In this document: in pieces, positions 1 through 6,459 of the stretch
How the letters are laid out: each line of letters starts with the position of its first letter
How positions within the stretch are numbered: position 1 is the stretch's first letter
Assembly (NCBI GenBank): GCA_030064795.1
Contig: JASJEI010000082.1
Span: 1 to 10,540, forward strand
Length of the DNA stretch: 10,540 nucleotides
Reading direction: 5' to 3'
From: Pleurocapsa sp. MO_226.B13
GTDB taxonomy: Bacteria > Cyanobacteriota > Cyanobacteriia > Cyanobacteriales > Xenococcaceae
Program-made: the position numbers and the translations under genes
The notes under the pieces: model-generated
Told to the model about the DNA's origin: nothing
The model's database searches: none
The model's input: the letters and a program-made list of their open reading frames with translations, nothing else

Positions 1-110
1 ATTGCACCCTGTTTAGTTTCATCTGTAGTTTGAAGATTGGGAACTTCTAGAACAGTAGCTACAGTAAGACCATCATCTCGACTTTCTAGTAAAATATTCC
101 AATTATCCAC
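1..110 (-). CDS. Small hypothetical protein, 5' part only (HicB-like N-terminus?)
   Basis: An open frame runs from a GTG at 110 to the window edge, giving 36 complete codons. The product begins MDNWNILLESRDDG and continues with a TVATVLEVPN stretch. An in-frame TAA lies three codons upstream of the GTG, so no longer start is available. The alternation of a short beta-strand, a charged turn and a second strand with a V-P pair resembles the N-terminus of HicB/UPF0150-like small proteins and of uncharacterised cyanobacterial proteins of under 100 residues. That likeness is from memory and is weak. No strong Shine-Dalgarno is visible. It follows the WD40 gene on the same strand after 100 bases, so it could be the last gene of that transcript or independent. 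No function can be assigned. Confidence 0.45.
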   Translation of the reverse strand, partial: MDNWNILLESRDDGLTVATVLEVPNLQTTDETKQGA

Positions 111-210
111 AATTTTTATTTACTTTGACTATATTGCGTTTAATTCCATTGTATCTAGTCTGTTTAAGAACTAAGAGCAAAAACAATTAATCGCACCTCT
201 CAAACTCCAA

Positions 211-1323
211 TCAACCAAAACCTTTACCCCGCTTAGACTCCGACCAAATAATCAATTCCCCATTCTGACCCCCCGCAGCCAACAGTTGACCATCTTGACT
301 CCAAGCTAAACAGGAAAAACCATCCCTAGCACCCTCTAATATTTGCCCTACTTGTTTGGCTTTTGTCCACAAGCACAACCAACCATCATCCGCAGCAGAA
401 GCCAATAATAAACTATGGGGGTGAAACTCTAAAGCTTGAACCTTACTATAGTGTGAAGTTAAAATACGGGCATCCCAACCATCTTCATCCCAACCATCTT
501 CATCGTCAGTTTCTTTTTTCCACACGGCAATCCCTTCTATACTCGATGCTGCCAAGAGAGGAGTGTTATTTGACAATGTTTGTGACCAAGTTAGATTGGA
601 AATCTTACCAGGAAAACCGCGCATTACCCAAGGATGGGGACTGCCATATTCCAAAACCGTGATGGTATTGTCGAAATTACCAGAAGCAATATATTTACTG
701 TCCCCAGACCAAGCCGTAACAATACTAGCTGAGGGCATATCGATCGGATAGGGGTCATCATCCCAATTTTGAGCAGACCATACTTTAATCCCTCCGTTCC
801 CCGCGATCGCGATACTTTCCCCATTGGGTCGCCAAGCTAAATCTAAAACAGAAGAGTTGGCAAAGGGCAGGGTAGTTATAACTGTTTGACTATCGGCATC
901 CCAGATTTGCACGTAACGCCCCAAACTAAAGGCTAAGTGGTTACAAGCAGGACTCCAAGCTAGTTTATCGACCCATGAGGACGCATTATCTAAACTAGCA
1001 ATTAATTTCACTTCCTGTTCTTGTTCCCCCCCCTTAGAAAGGGGGGCAGGGGGGATCGTTGACCAAACTCTAACCTTGCCATCCTGTCCGCCAGCAGCTA
1101 AAAACTTGCCATCATCAGAAAAAGCCAGACAGTCAATTGATACTAAACCCGCAGGTAATAAACTAACCAGGTTGCCATCTTGCCATACAACCACTTCCCC
1201 CGCAGCCGAACTAGCAGCTAACAGACCATCAGGCGACCAAGCTACTGCTGTAACGTATTCTGAGAGATTACCCTGCCATTGTTGCTGAAATAAGACTTTT
1301 CCCTTTGCGCCTACACTAAACAT
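211..1323 (-). CDS. WD40 repeat beta-propeller protein, translationally coupled to the COG0523 GTPase
   Basis: The 370-residue product is almost entirely WD40 repeats. Repeat signatures of the form 'WSPDG...LAASS...G.V.VW' end near residues 47, 87, 141, 182, 224, 268, 319 and 360, giving eight recognisable blades or blade parts. A single 7- or 8-bladed propeller is therefore likely. There is no signal peptide, transmembrane segment or fused enzymatic domain, so a cytoplasmic scaffold is the natural reading. The ATG at 1323 lies inside the last codons of the upstream CobW-type gene (13-base overlap), which argues for translational coupling and a shared role. Two blade loops carry oddities: residues about 90-99 are encoded by a GC-rich dispersed repeat, and residues 273-284 are an acidic tandem DEDGW duplication. 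The partner and function are unknown; a role with the GTPase in metal delivery is inference from coupling alone. Confidence 0.9.
   Translation of the reverse strand: MFSVGAKGKVLFQQQWQGNLSEYVTAVAWSPDGLLAASSAAGEVVVWQDGNLVSLLPAGLVSIDCLAFSDDGKFLAAGGQDGKVRVWSTIPPAPLSKGGEQEQEVKLIASLDNASSWVDKLAWSPACNHLAFSLGRYVQIWDADSQTVITTLPFANSSVLDLAWRPNGESIAIAGNGGIKVWSAQNWDDDPYPIDMPSASIVTAWSGDSKYIASGNFDNTITVLEYGSPHPWVMRGFPGKISNLTWSQTLSNNTPLLAASSIEGIAVWKKETDDEDGWDEDGWDARILTSHYSKVQALEFHPHSLLLASAADDGWLCLWTKAKQVGQILEGARDGFSCLAWSQDGQLLAAGGQNGELIIWSESKRGKGFG
471..504. repeat. 15-base tandem repeat inside the WD40 gene
   Basis: CATCCCAACCATCTT occurs twice head to tail (471-485 and 486-500) and a third copy starts (501-504). 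The unit is a multiple of three, so the frame is kept. It encodes the duplicated acidic pentapeptide DEDGW at about residues 275-284, in a loop after a WD40 blade. The exact identity of the copies suggests recent slippage. Confidence 0.85.
1026..1056. repeat. GC-rich dispersed palindromic repeat inserted in frame in the WD40 gene
   Basis: A run of eight C, the spacer TTAGAAA, six G, CA, and six more G can fold into a C/G hairpin. This form is familiar as a highly repeated short element in filamentous and other cyanobacteria, usually intergenic. Here it is read in frame and encodes IPPAPLSKGG at residues 90-99, between the second and third WD40 blades. The composition differs sharply from the surrounding AT-rich gene. 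Only one copy is present in the window, so its repeat status rests on general knowledge. Confidence 0.7.
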
Positions 1324-2279
1324 TGCTTAAAGTCCTCTCTCAGTTGTGCCTCATCTAGATTTCGACCGATAAACACCAATTCATTCTTACGGGTTTCTCC
1401 TTCCTTCCAAGGGCGGTCTGGTTTACCATCAAGTAACATATGTACTCCCTGAAAGACAAAGCGGTCTTCTTCCCCTGCAATATTTAAAATGCCTTTCATG
1501 CGAAAGATATCTACACCTTTAGTTTGTAGTAGATTACTCAACCAGTTACTCAGTGTTTGTCCGTCTAGTTCTCCAGATTCCACTATGGCAAAAGATTTTA
1601 CTGTCTCGTCGTGTTCGTGGGCAGTTTCGTTTAGAAATTCGGGGTCAATTTCTAAAGCACGGTTTAGATCGAATGCTTGTACTCCCAATAACGCATCCAT
1701 TCCTAATTCAGAATTTTGAGTGCGATAAATTTTCGCCATCCCGTTCATGGCTTTGATTTTGATTTCCAATTCATCTAACTCTTGGGGACTGACGAGATCG
1801 GTTTTGTTGAGGAGAATCACATCGGCAAAAGCAATTTGTTCCTGTGCTTCATCTGCTTCCCAATGTTGCTGAATATGTTTGGTATCAACTACCGTAACCA
1901 CTGCATCTAAAGCAATCTTGTCTTTCAGATCTTCATCGACAAAAAAGGTTTGAATGACAGGGGCGGGATCGGCTAACCCAGTGGTTTCAATGACCAAATG
2001 GTCGAACTTGTTGCGACGCTTCATTAAATTGCCGATAATGCGAATCAAGTCACCCCGCACCGTACAGCAAATACAGCCGTTGTTCATCTCAAAGATTTCT
2101 TCATCGGCATCAATTACCAGTTGATTATCAATCCCCACTTCTCCAAACTCGTTAACGATGACCGCTACTTTCTTGCCGTGTTCGTAGGTGAGGATGCGAT
2201 TGAGGAGGGTGGTTTTTCCCGCACCTAGATAACCAGTTAGTACGGTGACGGGAACGGTGTTGGTGGTTGTCGCTACCAT
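1311..2279 (-). CDS. COG0523 (CobW/ZNG1-type) GTP-binding metallochaperone
   Basis: The 322-residue product has the full G3E GTPase signature: Walker A GYLGAGKT at residues 16-23, the EFGEVGID segment at 44-51, the metal-binding CxCC motif G-C-I-C-C at 68-72, a Walker B-like ETTGLADP at 98-105, and the guanine-specificity motif NKTD at 158-161. A short His/Glu linker (AHEHDE) precedes the C-terminal CobW_C domain (from about residue 230). COG0523 proteins use GTP hydrolysis to load metal into client proteins, and the Zur-controlled members act in zinc-deficiency responses. A Zur/Fur-like palindrome ends 23 bases upstream of the ATG, and the receptor-carrier locus lies just upstream, so zinc delivery is more likely than cobalamin synthesis. 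No cobalamin gene is nearby. The client is unknown; the overlapping WD40 gene is a candidate partner. Confidence 0.92.
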   Translation of the reverse strand: MVATTTNTVPVTVLTGYLGAGKTTLLNRILTYEHGKKVAVIVNEFGEVGIDNQLVIDADEEIFEMNNGCICCTVRGDLIRIIGNLMKRRNKFDHLVIETTGLADPAPVIQTFFVDEDLKDKIALDAVVTVVDTKHIQQHWEADEAQEQIAFADVILLNKTDLVSPQELDELEIKIKAMNGMAKIYRTQNSELGMDALLGVQAFDLNRALEIDPEFLNETAHEHDETVKSFAIVESGELDGQTLSNWLSNLLQTKGVDIFRMKGILNIAGEEDRFVFQGVHMLLDGKPDRPWKEGETRKNELVFIGRNLDEAQLREDFKQCLV

Positions 2280-2301
2280 AATCTAATTCCTAAGCTCTTT
2301 T

Positions 2302-2316
2302 AGATAATGATAATCG
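2302..2316. promoter_or_regulatory. Imperfect Zur/Fur-like box upstream of the COG0523 gene
   Basis: AGATAATGATAATCG matches the 7-1-7 pattern TGATAAT-N-ATTATCA at 11 of 14 arm positions. The inner GATAAT and ATAATC arms pair at five of six positions. It also resembles the start of the classical Fur box GATAATGATAATC. The box sits 22 bases from the ATG at 2279, placing it over the transcription start or leader, where repressor binding would be effective. Confidence 0.6.
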
Positions 2317-2380
2317 ATCTCATTCTCAGAAAAACGGTTTTTAATCTAAAATTAGCCTGGGAAATTATTAAACATTGATG

Positions 2381-2548
2381 CTAAAGAAATTTCTGAATCG
2401 CTTCTGTCACCGCTTCGGAACACTCTTCATAAATCCCCAAAGTTTCCCTCAATTTAACTGTTTGCACCTTGGCTAATTCTGCCATGGCGGTCATTTCCGC
2501 TTTTGATTTTGGGGGCGCATTTTCTGCCAGAATAATTAATACGGGCAT
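2381..2548 (-). pseudogene. Orphan C-terminal fragment of an alpha/beta-hydrolase-like gene (duplicated remnant)
   Basis: An uninterrupted frame of 55 codons from an ATG at 2548 to a TAG at 2381 encodes a peptide starting MPVLIILAENAPPKSKAEM. It aligns without gaps to residues 245-299 of the hydrolase-like protein encoded at 7634-8533, with 44 of 55 residues identical (counted by eye). DNA similarity also covers the stop codon and runs from about 2380 to 2554, then ends abruptly on both sides. The remaining 244 or so codons, including the whole N-terminal half of the fold, are absent. The ATG replaces an internal Ile codon and has no clear ribosome binding site, so this is best read as the relic of a second hydrolase gene or a partial duplication. 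It lies 34 bases after the MFS gene stop and is too short to form the fold alone. The frame has stayed open, so expression as a small protein is not excluded. Confidence 0.85.
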
Positions 2549-2563
2549 CGATACGATACATAA

Positions 2564-2584
2564 AGAGTAACTAAAATTTACTCT
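2564..2584 (-). terminator. Weak stem-loop at the 3' end of the MFS gene
   Basis: AGAGTAA and TTACTCT form a perfect 7-base inverted repeat around a 7-base loop and overlap the TAG stop of the MFS gene (2583-2585). On the minus-strand transcript only a short TTT follows. The stem is AT-rich, so it is a poor intrinsic terminator at best. Confidence 0.25.
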
Positions 2585-3752
2585 ATTCCAGCAAAAAACT
2601 AACTAACAATACTCCAGCTAAAGATAATATGGATGCGATCGCAAATGTCCCTGAATAGCCTAAAGATTCGGCAAGAAAACCACTCAAGCTACCTGCCAGC
2701 AAACTACCGACAAAAATAATTGTGATTTGTAGGGTATAGTCAAAGCCAGCATTGCCTTGACGACTATTATCCATACAGATGGCAAACATCGGTACGCAAG
2801 CCATACTGTAGGTAAACTGCAACCCCGCAGCACAGAGATATAAAATCGGCAGACTGGTAAAACCCACAGTCGGTAAAATCCAGAGAGCGATCGCGACTGA
2901 GATTAAGAACCCAAAGATAATCAATCCTCGTTTGCGCCCTAAATATTTCAGCAAAAATCCACCCAAAAACGCACCAATAAATCCCGCGCTAAAGGAAACA
3001 ACACCGTTCATCAAGCCAATATCGCTAAGGGAGAGTTCTAAATCGACTAGTAAAGGGCGAGACATGGTGCTAGCGATGGTTACGCCCATCATATAAACTA
3101 CCAAGATTAAAATCCATTGTGGAATTTTTGACTGATGAAAAAATCCCGTCAAAGATCTCAGGCTTAATTGAAATTCGGCTTTAGGGGTCGATTTGCTTTC
3201 GCGATAGCCAATTACGGGTAACATTAAAGCAAATACTCCCAATGCCATCAATAACAAGCTATTTTTCCAACCAATAGCATCCAAGGCAATTAAAATTACG
3301 CCACCGCCCAGGATACTTCCCAAGTAGCCTCCACCCACTTGAATGCTGTTGCCCAAACCCCTTTTCGATGGCTTGAGAATATCGACAGCCAAAGCATCGG
3401 TAGCAATATCTTGAGTCGCAGCGAAAGAAATCGCCAATAACATCACAACCAGCAACAGCATGAAGTTAGTATCGAAGTCAAGCAAAGCACAGACAACAAT
3501 GGCAATACCCATCAAACTTTGCATCACCACGATCCAAAATTTATAGTGTCCCCATTTCGTCCAACCATAGCGATCGATCAAAGGCGACCATAAAACCTTC
3601 AACGTCCAGGGTAAACTGAGTAAACTAGTCAAACCGACTAATTCTAAACTTACTCCTTGCTGTCTTAAAAAAACAGGTAAAGTTTGCCCAAAAAAAGCTA
3701 TGGGTAGAAATTGTGCCACATAAAGGCTTGCCAGTAATGCCCATCTATTCAT
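2583..3752 (-). CDS. MFS transporter, AmpG/RhtX-FptX-like, probable metal-chelate importer
   Basis: The 389-residue product is strongly hydrophobic, with about twelve predicted membrane helices and no signal peptide, as expected for a 12-helix major facilitator carrier in the inner membrane. The first loop carries an MFS motif A-like segment SPLIDRYG (residues 56-63). Helix 4 has TQDIATDALAVD (residues 113-124), characteristic of the AmpG/peptide-acetyl-CoA carrier group that also contains the siderophore permeases RhtX and FptX. Those proteins move intact siderophores across the inner membrane without an ABC system. Its ATG at 3752 lies 2 bases after the stop of the TonB-dependent receptor, so the two are almost certainly co-translated. 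This supports inner-membrane uptake of the receptor's ligand. Muropeptide transport (AmpG) is the main alternative, made less likely by context. The substrate is not determinable from sequence. Confidence 0.85.
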   Translation of the reverse strand: MNRWALLASLYVAQFLPIAFFGQTLPVFLRQQGVSLELVGLTSLLSLPWTLKVLWSPLIDRYGWTKWGHYKFWIVVMQSLMGIAIVVCALLDFDTNFMLLLVVMLLAISFAATQDIATDALAVDILKPSKRGLGNSIQVGGGYLGSILGGGVILIALDAIGWKNSLLLMALGVFALMLPVIGYRESKSTPKAEFQLSLRSLTGFFHQSKIPQWILILVVYMMGVTIASTMSRPLLVDLELSLSDIGLMNGVVSFSAGFIGAFLGGFLLKYLGRKRGLIIFGFLISVAIALWILPTVGFTSLPILYLCAAGLQFTYSMACVPMFAICMDNSRQGNAGFDYTLQITIIFVGSLLAGSLSGFLAESLGYSGTFAIASILSLAGVLLVSFLLE

Positions 3753-3754
3753 AA

Positions 3755-6226
3755 TCAGAATTTGGTTTTAACTTGAACGCCATAAGTAGCGGGGTTGCCA
3801 TAACTAGCTATTTGACCTAAAGAACCAAAATCGAAGGCTGTAGTTAGATATTCGGTATCGAATATATTGTTAGCAAAGAAATAAATGCCGTAATTTTCTC
3901 GTTCGTAACCGATACGGGCATTGACTAGAGTATAGGGTTCTCTTCTAAACTCGTTGGGATTATCAAAGAAACTTTCGCCAACTCCCTGCAATTCAAGTCT
4001 GGTAAACAAACCAAATTCGGCTCGATATTGTAAAGCGAGATTATAGGTGTATTCAGGGACATAGGGTAAAGAGTTACCTTCCAAATCTTCGTTGCCAAAG
4101 GGATTACTAAAATCTTCAAAACTAGTGTCTACATAACCAAAACCCGCGATCGCATCAAAGCCTTTAAAGGGAGTTGCCTTTACTTCCAATTCTACCCCTG
4201 CAATATCCGCATCGACGTTAGCCACCTGACGGGCAAAAGTGTTGACATCGAGGGCATTAATTTGAAAGTTTTCTACTGGACTGATAAAAGCAGCCAGATT
4301 GAAGTTAAGACGATTATTTAAGAAAGAAGACTTCAAACCAATTTCGTAGTTAAGTGAAGTTTCCGTATTGAAGGTCAATAACTCTTCGGTATCGGCAGAA
4401 TAATTTACTCCTGCGGGTTTGTAGCCACGGGCGATCGAGGCATAGGTCATTAAGTTAGCATTAAAGCGATACTGGGCGGTAAAGCGAGGCAAAAGAATAT
4501 CGTCATCCTGTTCGACATCATCAAAACTAGTGATGGTGCGGTCAAAACCAGTAAAGTCAGAAGTAGTTTGGTTGCTGAGGGTGCTGTCAAAACTCTCATA
4601 GCGCAATCCTGCGGTTAGGGTTAGGGGTTCAATTGGTTCATAGCTAGCCTGTGCGAAGAAAGCTAAAGTGTTCTCGTCAATTTCTGCTTCAGTTAAAGTT
4701 ATCCCCGCGTCGGTAATAAAGCTGCTGTCGTTAACTTCAAAATCTCTAAACTCTAAATACCCACCTGCCAACCATTGCAGTTTGCCTTCGTTATTAGGAG
4801 ACTGGAAGCGAATTTCTTGACTGAGGGAGTCAGAATCAACGTCAAATACTTGAATGGCAGTATTAGCCGTGGGAGGGCTAAAGATATCTATATCTGCCTC
4901 AAAATCGGAACTAGAGAAGCGTCTGGCAGAGATAGAAGTGAGGCGAAAGGCATCGTGTCTGTAATCGACTCTAACAGATTGAGTATCGGTATTGACATTC
5001 GTAAAACCATCAAAATCCTGTTCGACTTCAAAAGGATCTTCGCTATCTAAAGCCACAAATGGTTGTGCGCCGTCGTTATAGTCTTCTACTGAAGCATTAA
5101 ACGATACTTTCAAATCTTCTGTGGGAGTCCAAAGCAACTTACCTCTAGCGGTTAATCCCGACTGAGAGTCGATATCTGTATTTAAAAAGGTATTTTCCGT
5201 AAAACCATTGCGATTGTTATAAGTTCCCGAAAGACGAAAAGCCAATTTATCTTCTACAATTGGCGAACTAACGCTAGCCTCCAGTTCATAGCTATTAAAA
5301 TTACCGTAACTAATTCCCCCTTCAAATTCCAACTCCTCGGCTGGTGGTTTGGTAAGAATATTGACTACTCCTGCTTGAGCATTTCTACCGTAAAGAGTTG
5401 CCTGCGAGCCTCGCAGCACTTCTACTCGCTCGATTGGGTAAACATTTAAACCCAAAAAGTTGGTGTAGTCATAGGGAACATCATCGATATAAAACGCCAC
5501 TGAGTCGCGAGAGATAAAGTTAAAGTTGCTGAACCCGCGAACGCTATAGGTCACAAAGTTACGACTGGGAGTATAGGTAGTAAAGTTGGGAGTATTTTCG
5601 GAAATATCTCTAAAGCTGTCGATATCTGCGTCTTCCGCTTCTTGTTCGTCGATGTTAGTAATGCTTATGGGAACGTCTTGCAGTCGTTCGGGTCTTTTCT
5701 CAGCGGTAACAATAACATCAATTACTTGGTCTGGTTGTGTTTGAGTATCTGCTATTGGCTGTGGCGAAATGACATTAATAGTTGCACCGAAATCTTGCGT
5801 AATTACTTCTCCCGTGGGTGTTCCTGATTCTCCAGAGATGATGATTCTGACTGTATTATCAGCCCCAGTTACTTTTAACGCGGATATGCCCTCACTAGAA
5901 TCGGGAACGCCTTCTACTAGTCTGGGGTTGAGCCGAGTGTTGGGAAAATTAATGACTAAATTGTTTCCTTCTACAGATTGAATGCCTCGCAGTACTTTAT
6001 TGTCGCGGGTAATAACTTTAATTTCGATTCCTTGAAGAGTTTTTTGCGTCCTTATTTCGATTATGTGGGTTAAAGAATTATTTGACTGCGACCGCCATTG
6101 TTTTAAAGTAGTTGCGGGAGATTCAGTTTTGCTAGGCTGTTCGGTAGCAGATGCTAGATCTTTAATACTCCATAGTGACAACAATAATAAATTAAAGATT
6201 AATACCGAAGATAATTTTTGCTTCAC
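3755..6226 (-). CDS. AMIN-domain TonB-dependent outer-membrane receptor
   Basis: The 823-residue product begins with a signal peptide (basic MKQK, hydrophobic core at about 8-21, likely cleavage after ASA at 25-27). An AMIN domain follows at about 55-153 (HIIEIRTQKTLQGIEIKVIT and the later VRIIISG strands), as often seen in cyanobacterial receptors, where it is thought to bind the cell wall. A TonB-box-like VIDVIVTA lies at 168-175. The plug domain (about 178-300) includes SVRGF, FYIDDVPY and the conserved VEVLRGSQATLYGRNAQAG segment. The rest is a 22-strand-type barrel ending in the typical terminal Phe (VQVKTKF). The length is normal for the family and no frame break is seen. Translation starts at a GTG with no good Shine-Dalgarno; this start alone gives the complete signal peptide. 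The neighbours TonB (upstream) and MFS carrier (2 bases downstream) suggest uptake of a metal chelate. No His- or Cys-rich loop reveals the metal. Confidence 0.95.
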   Translation of the reverse strand: MKQKLSSVLIFNLLLLSLWSIKDLASATEQPSKTESPATTLKQWRSQSNNSLTHIIEIRTQKTLQGIEIKVITRDNKVLRGIQSVEGNNLVINFPNTRLNPRLVEGVPDSSEGISALKVTGADNTVRIIISGESGTPTGEVITQDFGATINVISPQPIADTQTQPDQVIDVIVTAEKRPERLQDVPISITNIDEQEAEDADIDSFRDISENTPNFTTYTPSRNFVTYSVRGFSNFNFISRDSVAFYIDDVPYDYTNFLGLNVYPIERVEVLRGSQATLYGRNAQAGVVNILTKPPAEELEFEGGISYGNFNSYELEASVSSPIVEDKLAFRLSGTYNNRNGFTENTFLNTDIDSQSGLTARGKLLWTPTEDLKVSFNASVEDYNDGAQPFVALDSEDPFEVEQDFDGFTNVNTDTQSVRVDYRHDAFRLTSISARRFSSSDFEADIDIFSPPTANTAIQVFDVDSDSLSQEIRFQSPNNEGKLQWLAGGYLEFRDFEVNDSSFITDAGITLTEAEIDENTLAFFAQASYEPIEPLTLTAGLRYESFDSTLSNQTTSDFTGFDRTITSFDDVEQDDDILLPRFTAQYRFNANLMTYASIARGYKPAGVNYSADTEELLTFNTETSLNYEIGLKSSFLNNRLNFNLAAFISPVENFQINALDVNTFARQVANVDADIAGVELEVKATPFKGFDAIAGFGYVDTSFEDFSNPFGNEDLEGNSLPYVPEYTYNLALQYRAEFGLFTRLELQGVGESFFDNPNEFRREPYTLVNARIGYERENYGIYFFANNIFDTEYLTTAFDFGSLGQIASYGNPATYGVQVKTKF

Positions 6227-6459
6227 TTTAGTTTAAATTTTTTAGCTAGAGATAGCTGGGTTGACATTTGGTTATGCGCTGGTACCAGCAGTGCTTAATT
6301 TGGACAACTTCACAATCTAGCAGTTGAAAATGTGCGAAGCAAAAGACAGCCTGTCGTAGATTAAATATTACTAATTTAAACTGCGTTTTTTATCTTTCCG
6401 TGATTTTTCAGTTTTTCGACAATATTGATTGTGCTTATTTATATTTCTCCCCGTCTCCT
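6227..6459 (-). promoter_or_regulatory. 233-base leader between the TonB and receptor genes, with three inverted repeats
   Basis: No gene is seen here. Three symmetric elements stand out: a perfect 12-base palindrome GCTGGTACCAGC (6278-6289), GACAG-C-CTGTC (6345-6355), and an AT-rich inverted repeat TTAAAT-N7-ATTTAA (6361-6379). The GC-rich palindrome is unusual against the AT-rich background. No box of the TGATAAT-N-ATTATCA type is present, so the receptor may be read through from upstream or have its own promoter (TTGCTT-N17-TAGATT on the minus strand is a weak candidate). No riboswitch fold was recognised. Confidence 0.4.

Noticed and set aside
363..824. Several 60-100 codon frames on either strand
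   Set aside because: They overlap the well-supported WD40 frame and lack any recognisable composition or ribosome binding site.
1311..2279. CobW as a cobalamin biosynthesis protein
   Set aside because: No cob genes are present, and the Zur-like box and metal-uptake context fit a zinc-type COG0523 member better.
6227..6459. Cobalamin riboswitch in the receptor leader
   Set aside because: TonB receptors often have one, but the leader lacks the conserved GCCACTG and the B12-box segments on the minus strand.
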